Shown piece by piece: positions 1 through 9,597 of a stretch of 52,822 nt of DNA (its first letter is position 1; every line of letters starts with the position of its first letter). The stretch comes from Legionella waltersii (GTDB lineage Bacteria; Pseudomonadota; Gammaproteobacteria; Legionellales; Legionellaceae). The notes beneath the pieces are model-generated. The model searched no databases and was not told where the DNA came from. It worked only from the letters and a program-made list of their open reading frames with translations. Location: contig NZ_LNZB01000038.1 in assembly GCF_001468085.1 (NCBI RefSeq), forward strand, positions 152,425 to 205,246, in the 5' to 3' direction. The position numbers were made by a program, and so were the translations under genes.

Positions 1-371
1 GGAGCTTGTGAAAATGCCTCTACTAATCATCGATGATTTTGGACTAAGACCATTACGCAACCCACAAGATGAGGATTTTCACGACTTAATCTCGGAACGA
101 TATGAGCGTGCATCAACGATCATTACATCCAATCTGGACTTTAGCGAATGGGGTTCTGCATTCCCTAATCGATTACTTGCCGCAGCTACTATCGATAGGT
201 TAAGACATAATGCATACCGGGTTACATTAGATGGTCCAAGTTACAGAGGAGAGAGAGAAACAAAAAAGCGAAAATAATAGGTTATAATTAACTAAAAGTG
301 GACCAGTTTGATAGGTACCGTTTTGACATTTTAGGCGGTCCCATTAGCTGCTGATCGACGGTCCCTTTAGC
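1..371 (+). mobile_element. 3' end of an IS21-family element (partial)
   Basis: The window opens inside an istB-like gene. About 94 non-coding bases follow its stop, then the reading frame of a broken MFS transporter begins. The sequence ending near 371 in ...CCCTTTAGCA is the probable IS terminus, since IS21-type ends finish in CA. The other end, istA and any target duplication lie outside the window, so the exact boundary is inferred. Confidence 0.55.
2..277 (+). CDS. istB: IS21-family IstB-like helper ATPase, 5'-partial
   Basis: This is the C-terminal about 91 residues of an IstB-type AAA+ transposition helper. The open frame runs in from the window edge (ELVKMPLLIIDDFG...), so the GTG at 8 is not the real start. 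Visible family marks are the Walker B segment LLIIDDFG, the block FHDLISERYERASTIITSNLDF (sensor 1, positions about 75-150) and the C-terminal Arg-rich DRLRHNAYRV. IstB proteins load and regulate the IstA transposase on target DNA. The Walker A part is outside the window. The stop at 275-277 is followed by the non-coding end of the element. Confidence 0.85.
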   Translation, partial: ELVKMPLLIIDDFGLRPLRNPQDEDFHDLISERYERASTIITSNLDFSEWGSAFPNRLLAAATIDRLRHNAYRVTLDGPSYRGERETKKRK

Positions 372-644
372 ATGCTGAATGACAATGCGACAGTTCCAGT
401 GATATTATCGGAGATGTTCCCTATTAAATTACGCTGTACTGTTTTGTCAATTTTGTACTCTACAGCCGCTAGTTTATCAGCTGGATTAGCGCCATTGATT
501 TCCTTGATTTTGGTCAAAAAAACAAGCGTTGCTTCATCACCATCATGGCTAGTATTTATTCTCGTCTTCGCAGCCATGGGTTGTATGTTTATAAAAAGAA
601 ACTCCACAACCTCTACATTACTATTTAAAAAAGCATCATCCTAG
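372..644 (+). pseudogene. C-terminal fragment of an MFS transporter, truncated by the IS21 end
   Basis: About 90 residues that read like the last two or three membrane segments of a major facilitator (metabolite/proton symporter type). The motif VPVILSEMFPIKLRCTVLSI matches the conserved 'P-xLxELFPTxxRxTGxS' block before TM11 of that family. It is followed by a Gly/Ala/Leu-rich segment and a final hydrophobic helix ending in FIKR. A complete MFS protein has about 400-450 residues, so some 80% is missing upstream, where the IS end abuts. The minus-strand ORF in the same place is a shadow. It is non-functional unless expressed as a stub. Confidence 0.7.
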
Positions 645-691
645 GGATGCGTGTGAGTTTGAGGATAATAAAAAAGGCCTATAGTTTTTGA

Positions 692-1405
692 TTAACTTTT
701 CCAGTCTTCATAACAAGTTGGAAGTTGGTTAAGCTCATCCCGGTAAAACCGCCATTTGGGCATGTAGTTGTCCATCAAATTTATAAAATGGTTGTTATGA
801 GATGGCTCTATTAGATGAACCATCTCATGAACAACAATATATTCGAGAAATTCAATTGGCTTCTTTGCTAGCTCGAGATTGATTCTTATAGCGCCTTTTT
901 GAGGCGAGCAACTTCCCCATTTTGTCTTCATCTTACGAACAATGAATGATGAAACTGAAACATTGAGTTTTTTTTCCCACAAAGGTATAAGCTCGGCAAG
1001 TTTTAATTTTATTTGCTGCCTGTACCACCTCTCTAAAATCTCTTGTCTCATTTCTCTGCTTGATCCAGGGCGAACTTGTAACTCAATCTGAGAATGGTGC
1101 AATTTTACTTTTGGAGAAGAATCCAACTCGCTAACTTTTAGTAAGTAACTCTTGCCATTATAGTAGTGGGTTTCCTTTTCAATATATTCTCTTCGAGTCT
1201 CACGCTTTTGTGATTGATATTTATTTTGCTGCTTTCTAATCCAATTTAGTTTAGAAATTACGTACGCTTTAATTGCATCAAGTGGCATCTGGTCTGGAGC
1301 AGAAACCCGAACATGTCCAATGGGAGGATTTACACTCAAATGAACATTTTTAATATTCTTCTGAACCACTTCAACATCCATATTGTTTATTATCAAATCC
1401 GTCAT
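692..1405 (-). CDS. M48/YgjP-type (DUF45, SprT-like) metallopeptidase
   Basis: A 237-residue protein with a zinc-protease signature HEMVHLIEPSHNNHF at about 193-207: two His and the catalytic Glu in HExxH, then a downstream His. The preceding segment KMKTKWGSCSPQKGAIRINLEL is the conserved YgjP/WLM block. Length and layout fit the YgjP-like family, often encoded next to type I restriction genes. Its ATG directly abuts the stop of hsdR, so it is the last gene of the R-M operon. The substrate is unknown; a role in controlling or turning over R-M subunits is inference. No signal peptide is seen, so it should be cytoplasmic. Confidence 0.85.
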   Translation of the reverse strand: MTDLIINNMDVEVVQKNIKNVHLSVNPPIGHVRVSAPDQMPLDAIKAYVISKLNWIRKQQNKYQSQKRETRREYIEKETHYYNGKSYLLKVSELDSSPKVKLHHSQIELQVRPGSSREMRQEILERWYRQQIKLKLAELIPLWEKKLNVSVSSFIVRKMKTKWGSCSPQKGAIRINLELAKKPIEFLEYIVVHEMVHLIEPSHNNHFINLMDNYMPKWRFYRDELNQLPTCYEDWKS

Positions 1406-4400
1406 TTAATATTCTTCCTGTTCAAAGATTATTTTGAATATCCTTTCAACTTCATCCTCATCTTGTACTATTTTCCAAACAGCTGTTTTAATTTCATTTT
1501 CTTTAGCTGTATTGTCACGCCAGCCATCACTTTTGCTCACTCTGACAGCAGCATCAATTTGCAGAGCAAGTGATTCATTATTATCAAGGTTATTGTATAA
1601 GGCTCTTTTAGCAGGGGTATCCATGCTTGAAGGAGTATTATCTGCCTGACCTGTTGCTACTTTTCTTGCTAGTTCTGCTATTTCTTCTAAATATTTTTTA
1701 TAAGCAATGGCCTTTTCACGTCTTAGCTTTATTAACTCATCAAGTAGTTTTGACATTCGTTCAAAATAGGCAGGATCGAGCAGATGTTCCCTTGTAATTA
1801 TACTACGTACATTATTTTCGATGACTTCTGCAACAGCTTCTTTATTTCCCCTAAGCCCTTCAGGAATAGAATCAACCGCCTCATCAATACCTGCTTTGAC
1901 TATAATATCAATTAAAGGTGTATCGCCAAATGGTGAGATCACAACTGAGTCTTCAGCTTGGATATAACAATCCAAAAGATGGCGCATATCAGCTTCATAA
2001 GATTTTAAATCCAATGTTTCATTACTTGCTCTGCGAATCACCTCACGTAGCTTGACATAAAAATCTATGCGCTGTTTAATATGTTGGATTTCATTTTCAC
2101 TATAACCGGCTTCTTCTAACTGATCAGCAATATTTGCATAAGCTCTAATAAATGAGACTGTTGCCTTATATAAAGCAGATCGGAGCGGTTCACGAGATTT
2201 TAAATCTTCGGGTATTTCGGTATTGCCACAAAAATAATGAATATATTCAAGATCGCTTTTAGGAGGTTTAACATCCTCACATAGCATTTCTAGTGCCTCT
2301 AAAGAGGTATCAAGCTTTTCTCTACCAACCTTTAGCCGCTCTTTTAATAAGATATCACAGTCTTCAGATTCAAACCCATCATATGCTAACTCAGAGGTAT
2401 ATACGGAAATTGCATTTTCCACTTTTGGAAATAAATCTTTATAATCAACAATATAACCATAATCCTTATCACTACCATCTAATCGATTGACTCGGCATAT
2501 AGCTTGAAATAAACCATGGTCTTGCATCGATTTGTCAATATAAAGATAAGTACAACTTGGTGCATCAAAGCCTGTCAAAAGTTTATCGACAACAATCAAT
2601 AATTTCATATTGGCAGGTTCATCTTTAAATAACTTCTTTACAGCATCTTCATAAGTTTCAGTTTTACTTTTACCAGCTCTTGGCTTAACGCTTTCAAGTA
2701 ACTTTTCATAAGTATTGAAAATGTACTGTTTATCACTTTCTGTATTTGCACCAGTTTCTTCAGTGGTAATGTCTTTGCTTTGTGGATTATAGGAGGTAAC
2801 AACAGCACATTTTCCTCTCAAACCAGTATTGGGGTTTTGAAACATTTCATAATATCGACAGGCTTCATAGATACTGGAGGCAACTAGAATGGCATTGCCT
2901 CGCTCAGAATTCAAACGACGCTTTACACTAAAATCAAAAACGATATCAGCAACTACCTTTTCCATACGAGGGCGACTGCTTAATACATTTTGCATCGTAC
3001 TCCATTTCTTTTTAAGAGCAGCCTGCTGAAACTCATTTATTCCTTTTGTTTTCACTCTAAACCAATCATCTACCCTTTGTTGAGAGCTCAAGTGTTGATC
3101 GATATCTCGCGCTTCATAGATGAGATCTAAAACAACACCATCTTCAACCGCCTCATTAAACTTATAAGTATGAATATATTTACCAAATACTTCTAATGAA
3201 GTGGCTTTATCCTTTTTCAATAAAGGTGTTCCAGTAAAACCGATAAATACAGCATTAGGCAATATTGCCTTCATGACACGATGTAGTTTACCGCTTTGTG
3301 TTCGATGACATTCATCCACAAAAACAAATACCTCACCAACAGCATGACTAGGTTGAGCCTCTAGTTCTTTAATAAACTTTTCAAAATTATCAACATCACG
3401 CTTACCAAACTTATGAATTAACGAACATAACAAGCGAGGGGTTGCTTGCCCCAATTGCTCCATCAAATCTCGACCACTGCTGGTTCGATAGATTTTTTCA
3501 TTAGCATCGGTAAAAACTGTTTCAATTTGTTTATCTAATTCATCCCGATCAGTTATGATGGCAACCCGAGCATGTGGATTATTCTCTAAAATCCATTTAG
3601 CCAAAAGCACCATAACAATACTCTTACCACTACCTTGTGTATGCCAAATAATTCCACCTTCTTTTAGACGAATATGCTCTTGAGCTGCTTTTATTCCAAA
3701 ATATTGATGCACTCTAGGTAATTTTTTTACCCCGCCATCAAACAGTACAAAGTCATAAATAATTTCAATGAAACGCTGTTTATTACAAATCTTAATTAAA
3801 TACTTGTCTAGTTTATAACCTTTGTTGTCGGCTTCATCTTCTTTCCATTTAAGAAAATATTTGTCTCTAGTACCAATAGTTCCATATTTTAAACCTTCTG
3901 AATCGTTACCAGCAAAGATAAATTGGACTGTTGAGAAGAAGGAGCCGATAAATTCAGGTTTTTGATTCACCAAAGATTGACGAATACCATCACCAATGAA
4001 AACCCTACTATTCTTGAGTTCAAGTACTGCTAGCGCAATACCATTAACGTATAAAACGACATCCGGGCGCTTTTCTTTATTACCAAATAACGTGACTTCT
4101 TCAGCAACATAGAAATCATTGTTTTCAGGATGCAACCAGTCGATTAGGTGAACGGTATCTGTTGGTAAACCAGCCTCAATTTTTACAGGTACGCCATAAC
4201 GCAATAACTCATAAACATTTTTATTATTGTGATATAAATTGTGAGCATGGCTATTTGCAGTTGATAGTAATTTATCAAGCGCTTTATTAACATGATCCGT
4301 GCTATAGCCTTTTTGTGTTAAATATCGAGTTAGTAAAGACACTTCGATATTGCTGTTATCAGCTTTATCAATCAAATTTCCTAGATAGGTATATCCTAAT

Positions 4401-4468
4401 TTGCCCTTAAATAAGTTTACGACTCGTTGTTGAGTTGCGCGTTCAGGTTTGTTTACCGTTTGACTCAT
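1406..4468 (-). CDS. hsdR: Type I restriction enzyme, R subunit (HsdR)
   Basis: A 1020-residue restriction and translocation subunit. The PD-(D/E)xK nuclease is near residues 135-152 (PDVVLYVNGIALAVLELK). The SF2 motor has Walker A in WHTQGSGKS near 275, a DECH box (FVDECHRTQSG), motif III FTGTP, and the later block VDKLLTGFDAPSCTYLYID. The C-terminal part is helical and probably docks on HsdM/HsdS. Size is normal for the family. It overlaps hsdS by four bases (ATGA), implying translational coupling. Together with HsdM and HsdS it should cleave unmodified DNA after ATP-driven translocation. No frameshift or missing motif is visible, so the enzyme looks intact. Confidence 0.95.
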   Translation of the reverse strand: MSQTVNKPERATQQRVVNLFKGKLGYTYLGNLIDKADNSNIEVSLLTRYLTQKGYSTDHVNKALDKLLSTANSHAHNLYHNNKNVYELLRYGVPVKIEAGLPTDTVHLIDWLHPENNDFYVAEEVTLFGNKEKRPDVVLYVNGIALAVLELKNSRVFIGDGIRQSLVNQKPEFIGSFFSTVQFIFAGNDSEGLKYGTIGTRDKYFLKWKEDEADNKGYKLDKYLIKICNKQRFIEIIYDFVLFDGGVKKLPRVHQYFGIKAAQEHIRLKEGGIIWHTQGSGKSIVMVLLAKWILENNPHARVAIITDRDELDKQIETVFTDANEKIYRTSSGRDLMEQLGQATPRLLCSLIHKFGKRDVDNFEKFIKELEAQPSHAVGEVFVFVDECHRTQSGKLHRVMKAILPNAVFIGFTGTPLLKKDKATSLEVFGKYIHTYKFNEAVEDGVVLDLIYEARDIDQHLSSQQRVDDWFRVKTKGINEFQQAALKKKWSTMQNVLSSRPRMEKVVADIVFDFSVKRRLNSERGNAILVASSIYEACRYYEMFQNPNTGLRGKCAVVTSYNPQSKDITTEETGANTESDKQYIFNTYEKLLESVKPRAGKSKTETYEDAVKKLFKDEPANMKLLIVVDKLLTGFDAPSCTYLYIDKSMQDHGLFQAICRVNRLDGSDKDYGYIVDYKDLFPKVENAISVYTSELAYDGFESEDCDILLKERLKVGREKLDTSLEALEMLCEDVKPPKSDLEYIHYFCGNTEIPEDLKSREPLRSALYKATVSFIRAYANIADQLEEAGYSENEIQHIKQRIDFYVKLREVIRRASNETLDLKSYEADMRHLLDCYIQAEDSVVISPFGDTPLIDIIVKAGIDEAVDSIPEGLRGNKEAVAEVIENNVRSIITREHLLDPAYFERMSKLLDELIKLRREKAIAYKKYLEEIAELARKVATGQADNTPSSMDTPAKRALYNNLDNNESLALQIDAAVRVSKSDGWRDNTAKENEIKTAVWKIVQDEDEVERIFKIIFEQEEY

Positions 4469-5574
4469 ATCAAGCGTATCCTTCCTGTTAATAGATTTTG
4501 CATCATGCCTTGTTTGATTTGTTTGGCTTTCAAAAGTTTCTCTTCAAGGTTAGAAATTTCTTTATCCATATCCAAAAGGACTTTCGCTATATCATTCTGT
4601 TCTTCTGATTGAGGAATAAAAATTTCTATGTTTTCTATAGTGTTAGCACTTAAACTAGGAACGCCTGATGCCTCATTAAAAGAATACCAATCAATTAAGT
4701 TAAACAGATAAAAAATATATTTAGCATTGTTAGGAAAATTTATTTTGCTATAAAAAAGCGTGTCTATTGTCCAAAAAGGTTTATCCATATATTGTGGAAT
4801 ATCAATAGTTCCTTTTCTTCCAATTAAAACAGATGGCTTATCATAGAGATATTGGTTTGCTTTACCAATTACACCTCCAGAAGCTAGAATTGGATATGCT
4901 CCATTTTCATCAACAACCTCCTTTTGAGACTTTCCATGGCAAATAGCTAAAATATCCCCTAATTTTTTACACTTCCAACCTTCTTTAAGCATTCCATTCT
5001 CATAAGGATTTAGCAGAGTTTGCATAGCACCTTGCTTGATTTGGCGTTTTTTGGCGATTAGTTGAGTAAGGGATTGTATCCATGCATCCGCATCGCTTAA
5101 GGCTTTGGCTATGGCTTTTTGTTCATTAATTGATTTAGGAACTGGAATTTGCATATCTGCAATCATGTCTCTACGTACAGAATCGACTGAAGACTTAGCA
5201 GTCATTTGTGAAATTCTATTATAAAAATTATTACTAAAATAAAGGAAAAAATAATAACCATCTAATGAGTTAGAAAAATTACTCATTTTATAAACGCGCT
5301 GATGAAAATCAAATTTACCATTTATATAATGATAAATTTTACCAGTACCAACCCCATCACCTGCCGTTAGAACTGCTTCTCCATCAAATGAGTAACTATT
5401 TATTCTCTCAATAGTTTGGGAACGAACAAAAAAAGGGAAATTACCATTATCTATTCGGTCTTGAGTATTTTTATCTCCAGTAGTTATGGAACAGTGATTT
5501 TTAACATAATCAATGTCCCAATCCTTAGGCAATAAACCTAACTCGGTAATTTTGTAATCTTCTTTCAATTCCAT
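4465..5574 (-). CDS. hsdS: Type I restriction-modification specificity subunit (HsdS)
   Basis: A 369-residue protein with the classic two-half layout. The first target-recognition domain spans about 10-155, then the central coiled-coil repeat INEQKAIAKALSDAD...KKRQIKQGAMQTLLN. The second recognition domain spans about 190-320, then a matching C-terminal repeat (EEQNDIAKVLLDMDKEI...KQIKQGMMQNLLTGRIRLI). The two helical repeats are clearly related, as expected for HsdS. It sets the DNA sequence recognised by the complex; the target cannot be read from sequence alone. It overlaps the hsdM end by 10 bases and the hsdR start by 4. It is slightly short but complete. Confidence 0.93.
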   Translation of the reverse strand: MELKEDYKITELGLLPKDWDIDYVKNHCSITTGDKNTQDRIDNGNFPFFVRSQTIERINSYSFDGEAVLTAGDGVGTGKIYHYINGKFDFHQRVYKMSNFSNSLDGYYFFLYFSNNFYNRISQMTAKSSVDSVRRDMIADMQIPVPKSINEQKAIAKALSDADAWIQSLTQLIAKKRQIKQGAMQTLLNPYENGMLKEGWKCKKLGDILAICHGKSQKEVVDENGAYPILASGGVIGKANQYLYDKPSVLIGRKGTIDIPQYMDKPFWTIDTLFYSKINFPNNAKYIFYLFNLIDWYSFNEASGVPSLSANTIENIEIFIPQSEEQNDIAKVLLDMDKEISNLEEKLLKAKQIKQGMMQNLLTGRIRLI

Positions 5575-7976
5575 ACAAACCCCATCTTTTCAAGATGTTG
5601 ATTCACGGCTTGCTCTAATTCATTAATTTGCCTCTTTAAGTTTGGCAATGTCAATTCATAACGCTCGGTTAACTCTCTGATCCTTTGTGTTAGTAACTGG
5701 CTAATACGATCCATTTCAGAATGGATATCGTTTTCGATATTTGATAACCATTTATCTGCAATAACCAATTCCTTAATTTGCGCTTCAGACAAGTTAGGAT
5801 AAAAATCTGATAACAACGCATCCAACTCAGCATCAGCTTCTTTAATGGATTTTTTTAAACTTGATTCTTGTGCTAAAAGTTCCAGATATTGGTTTAAGAT
5901 ATTTTGCTCTTCCAAAGTATTAGTTTCAGATTTCAATTCTTTCAGTTTGGCTGTAACAGTACTTTTATTAATTTTGTCTAAATCTGAAAAAACTCCATCA
6001 TCAACATTATGCTCTTCTTCCATTTCTGTTTTTTGGGCCTGTACTTTTTCTAATTTAGCATTTAGCTCATTAATCACTTGTTGCTGCTTTTGAAAATAAC
6101 GCTCAATAACCAAATTTTTAGGCACTAAATCACAAGTCCATCCTTTATAAACTTTCTTTCCTTTATTGTTTTTTTCTATAATTCGATAAGTAGACGCTTT
6201 CCAGCCATCAGCAGCTATTAGATAGCAATCATCCTGCATGACTTCATACCAGTAGTTCATCAAATGTTGATACACGTTGTATTGGTTGATAAGAGGTTTA
6301 CCGATATAGGTATTTAGCAATGATTCGCTGATTTGATAGATAAGCTCTTTTGGATGAAAATCTTTTTCTAGAGCACTCAAAATCAAAGTTGTTTTTTTCT
6401 TCCAGCCATCAAACACATTATCCATCTCATCCATATATTGAGTAAATTCACTATGATGATAGATAGTGTCTTTAATCTCTGCCTTATCAACATTGATCGT
6501 ATAGTATATATCGCTTCGCGTAGCCTTCCTGAATAGAGTGTTTTTTAAGTTGGGGAAGATTTGCCAATAGTCTTCTAAAGCATCAATATCGGTTTTTGGT
6601 ATATCACCTATTAAATGAGCTTCTATATCTTGTATGTCTTCAGGCTCACTACTGTCGATATAGCGGGGGATATTGAGATTAAAGTCATTCTTTTCAATTT
6701 CTTCAACTGCTACCAATCGGCTGTAACCATCAATTTCTAACTGTTTGGTAAATGCATCCACAATTTTATGAATATCCATTTCTCTCAGGCGATTTTTATT
6801 TCCATCTTTAATAAATCCTTTGCCCGCATCTATCATAAAAATGTTTTTACGATCAACTGAGCTCTCTTTATCAATAATAATGATGCATGCAGGAATACCC
6901 GTACCATAGAACAAGTTAGCTGGAAGACCTACTATGCCTTTAATTAAACCTTTACGAACCAAAGCCTCCCGAATATCAGCTTCGGCATTACCACGAAATA
7001 AAACTCCATGTGGTAAAATGCACGCGCCTTTACCTCTACTTTTTAAAGAGCGGATAATGTGTAACAGATAAGCATAGTCACCATTTTTTGCTGGTGGTAC
7101 CCCATCATCGAATCGCTTATAAGGATCATTTTCTGTATCTAGCCCACTGCTCCAACGTTTATCACTGAATGGTGGATTGGCAACCACATAATCAAAGGTT
7201 TTTAATCCATCACCATCTTTAAATAAGGGATTGGCCAAGGTATTCTCACGCTTTATCTCTGCTGTGGGATTATCATGAAGAATCATATTCATGCGCGCTA
7301 AACCAGCGGTTGTTGCATCTTTTTCCTGACCATAAAGAGATACCTTTGTTGGCGCATGATCAGCCACTTTCAATAATAATGATCCTGAACCACAAGTTGG
7401 GTCATATACAGTAGTTGTTGCAGATGTTTGATCTTTATCAATACCTATTATTTTGGCCATTACACGACTGACTTCTGAAGGCGTATAGAATTGGCCCTTA
7501 CTTTTTCCACTTTCAGTTGCAAAATGGCGCATGAGATACTCATAAGCATCCCCAAGAATATCATCTCCATCAGCACGGTTTTTACTGAAATTAAGCTCTG
7601 GTTTTTCAAAAATGGCTATCAGATTTGTAAGTTTTTCTACCATTTCCTTACCACTGCCTAATTTTTCAGGGTCATTAAAATTAGGCATGCCCGTTAATTT
7701 ATTGGCATTTTCAAGGGGGGCAATGATTTTCTTATTGATATCATCTCCAATGGTCGGCTTTCCCTTTAACTCTACCATATCCTGAAAACTTGCCCCTTCG
7801 GGAATGATAATTGGCGCATAGGGCTTACCAGCATACTTATCGCTGATGTACTTGATAAATAATAATACCAATACATAATCTTTATATTGGCTAGCATCCA
7901 TCCCACCTCTAAGCTCATCACAACTTGCCCAAAGTGATGAGTATAATTCTGATTTTTTTATCGCCATTAGGATCAT
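5565..7976 (-). CDS. hsdM: Type I restriction-modification DNA methyltransferase (HsdM), C-terminally extended
   Basis: An 803-residue N6-adenine methyltransferase. The N-terminal HsdM domain (LWASCDELRGGMDASQYKDYVL) is followed by the SAM motif DPTCGSGSLLL near 195-205 and the catalytic NPPFSD near 265-270. Usual HsdM proteins have about 500-550 residues. Here about 250 extra C-terminal residues contain long charged helices and coiled coil (around 600-800). Such long HsdM forms exist, so this is probably a subfamily trait rather than a fusion error. The start may be ATG 7976 or the in-frame ATG 7967; the AGAGG just upstream fits the second better in spacing. Confidence 0.93.
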   Translation of the reverse strand: MILMAIKKSELYSSLWASCDELRGGMDASQYKDYVLVLLFIKYISDKYAGKPYAPIIIPEGASFQDMVELKGKPTIGDDINKKIIAPLENANKLTGMPNFNDPEKLGSGKEMVEKLTNLIAIFEKPELNFSKNRADGDDILGDAYEYLMRHFATESGKSKGQFYTPSEVSRVMAKIIGIDKDQTSATTTVYDPTCGSGSLLLKVADHAPTKVSLYGQEKDATTAGLARMNMILHDNPTAEIKRENTLANPLFKDGDGLKTFDYVVANPPFSDKRWSSGLDTENDPYKRFDDGVPPAKNGDYAYLLHIIRSLKSRGKGACILPHGVLFRGNAEADIREALVRKGLIKGIVGLPANLFYGTGIPACIIIIDKESSVDRKNIFMIDAGKGFIKDGNKNRLREMDIHKIVDAFTKQLEIDGYSRLVAVEEIEKNDFNLNIPRYIDSSEPEDIQDIEAHLIGDIPKTDIDALEDYWQIFPNLKNTLFRKATRSDIYYTINVDKAEIKDTIYHHSEFTQYMDEMDNVFDGWKKKTTLILSALEKDFHPKELIYQISESLLNTYIGKPLINQYNVYQHLMNYWYEVMQDDCYLIAADGWKASTYRIIEKNNKGKKVYKGWTCDLVPKNLVIERYFQKQQQVINELNAKLEKVQAQKTEMEEEHNVDDGVFSDLDKINKSTVTAKLKELKSETNTLEEQNILNQYLELLAQESSLKKSIKEADAELDALLSDFYPNLSEAQIKELVIADKWLSNIENDIHSEMDRISQLLTQRIRELTERYELTLPNLKRQINELEQAVNQHLEKMGFVWN

Positions 7977-7990
7977 TACCTCTGTATTTT

Positions 7991-9337
7991 TTATTTAAAT
8001 AAAAATTTTTTAAAATCATTCTGATAAGCACAACTAATGTTATCTGCTGTTGATTGAATTATATTAATAGTTTTGCTTTTATCTTTACGTGAATTGGAGT
8101 TCAGTGCAGCATTTCGCTCGTTTTGAATATTTTCAAATTCAAAAGACAATGATGTCATCATCCCTTTGTAATTTAAGTATCGTATTGTTTTCCCAGGTAA
8201 CATTTGAGTATATTCAGATAAAATATCTGGTATGCCAAGCATATTGAGGTTATCCCTGTCAAAACCAAAACCGATGAAAATTATCTCTTCAGCCCACTGT
8301 ATCGCCTCTTTATGTTTAGCGATTATTTGATCTCTTTCAGTGGGGTTGTTTCTTTCGTCATACATGGTTTTTATGTTGTTGTACTGCTCAAAACTAAAAA
8401 TGAATCGTTTAAAGTTTTGTATCAACTTTAGCGAGGTTAAAGACGGAGATGACGATTGTTGGGTTGTACCACCCGCCCATGAAATCTGAATATTTGGAAG
8501 TTTATTATCTTCACTTATATCTATATATTTTCCATATTGGTCCGAATTAATAAGTGAATACAATTGACCATAAACATGCTCAATATCCAATTCATTGAGA
8601 AAGCTATCTGCCGGGGAGTCGGATTTATCATCCCTTTTTACAAAATTCTCAATCTTTTTAAGCCTTGAATGAAGAAAATAATCGAGGCTAACATCGTAAT
8701 TAAAAGTAATAAATTTAACTTTATTTTCGCTTAGCTTTTCAGGGCTGTCCGCACATTCAGAAACCAAATCATTTAACAAAAGGGAATACCAATTGTCTTC
8801 GCTTTGATTAATATTAAATTTTAAGGGATTCTCTCTTTTTAATAGAGAATACAGAATCATCATTTTACCCGCCAGAGCATATGAGGGGTTGTCCCTTAAA
8901 AATGCATCAATGGATACGGGGTCTAATATTTCTAATGCATTTTTTAACTCAGCGAATATATCTACTTGGCTTATTTTTGTTTTAAAAAAGAACTTGTGTG
9001 CATAGTTTGCGGGATTACTTTTAGATATATAATAAATCCTAAAAAGACCATCATCACTGCACTGTTCATAATGCCCTTGTTCACTTTTATCTGCATATAC
9101 TGCTATCTGCTCAAGTTCTTCAATACACAAACTAAAATCATATAACACATTACGCTTTTTATCATTATCATTCCAATATGGAGTAGGTTTCTTTGATTGA
9201 TATTTAGGTATAAAAATATAATCTTCCATATCTTCAATGATGTTATATATAAGCCGTTTACCAATTGGATAGCCATAAGGTGCACTAGCGCCAGCACCAA
9301 GAATAAACAGCGTTTTTGTATTAAACATAATTTTCAA
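7991..9337 (-). CDS. SIR2-like domain protein, candidate NAD-consuming defence effector
   Basis: A 448-residue protein. The N-terminus (FILGAGASAPYGYPIG, about 11-26) is the glycine-rich NAD-binding motif of SIR2-like proteins. A second conserved block KFITFNYDVSLDYF near 208-220 corresponds to the 'TxNYDxxxE' site, and a late IIFIGFGFDRDNLNMLG motif is typical of stand-alone SIR2 or SLOG-like folds in anti-phage systems. The family reaction would be NAD+ hydrolysis on infection; that is inferred, not shown. Its ATG overlaps the stop of the upstream XRE regulator by four bases, and hsdM starts 14 bases downstream, so it sits inside the R-M operon. The middle region has no recognised sensor domain. 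Confidence 0.75.
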   Translation of the reverse strand: MKIMFNTKTLFILGAGASAPYGYPIGKRLIYNIIEDMEDYIFIPKYQSKKPTPYWNDNDKKRNVLYDFSLCIEELEQIAVYADKSEQGHYEQCSDDGLFRIYYISKSNPANYAHKFFFKTKISQVDIFAELKNALEILDPVSIDAFLRDNPSYALAGKMMILYSLLKRENPLKFNINQSEDNWYSLLLNDLVSECADSPEKLSENKVKFITFNYDVSLDYFLHSRLKKIENFVKRDDKSDSPADSFLNELDIEHVYGQLYSLINSDQYGKYIDISEDNKLPNIQISWAGGTTQQSSSPSLTSLKLIQNFKRFIFSFEQYNNIKTMYDERNNPTERDQIIAKHKEAIQWAEEIIFIGFGFDRDNLNMLGIPDILSEYTQMLPGKTIRYLNYKGMMTSLSFEFENIQNERNAALNSNSRKDKSKTINIIQSTADNISCAYQNDFKKFLFK

Positions 9338-9597
9338 TCCAATTTATCAAAGTGCTTCCCTGTCTCAACGTTTTCACCCCTCGGATCATCTGTTAAGCAA
9401 AGCAACCAAGCCCCTGCAACTTTTAACTCCCTAGACAAAGTTTTAGTCTCTTCTGGGCCAGGACTCCGTGTACCCTGCTCCCAATTCCCAATCCTGGCAG
9501 CCCCTAATCCTGTCCTTTCAGCCAAAATTTTAATGGTCAATCCATTCGCCTTTCTAGCTTGCGTAATCCTACTGCCAATAATTTTTTTCATATTCAT
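9334..9597 (-). CDS. XRE-family HTH regulator (ICE/lvr-region repressor type)
   Basis: An 87-residue protein with a lambda-repressor-type helix-turn-helix (IGSRITQARKANGLTIKILAERTGLGAARIGNWEQGTRSP, about 6-47) and a short C-terminal tail. It is transcribed divergently from lvrA, with 165 bases between. This is where Legionella ICEs keep a small regulator (lvrR-like), so it is probably the switch controlling the transfer operon. It also heads the SIR2/hsdMSR operon, coupling defence to ICE state. An in-frame alternative start lies two codons downstream. The 134-aa plus-strand ORF over this locus is antisense noise. Confidence 0.85.
   Translation of the reverse strand: MNMKKIIGSRITQARKANGLTIKILAERTGLGAARIGNWEQGTRSPGPEETKTLSRELKVAGAWLLCLTDDPRGENVETGKHFDKLD

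Noticed and set aside
344..607. 87-aa minus-strand ORF at the MFS fragment
   Set aside because: Antisense of a recognisable MFS C-terminus on the plus strand.
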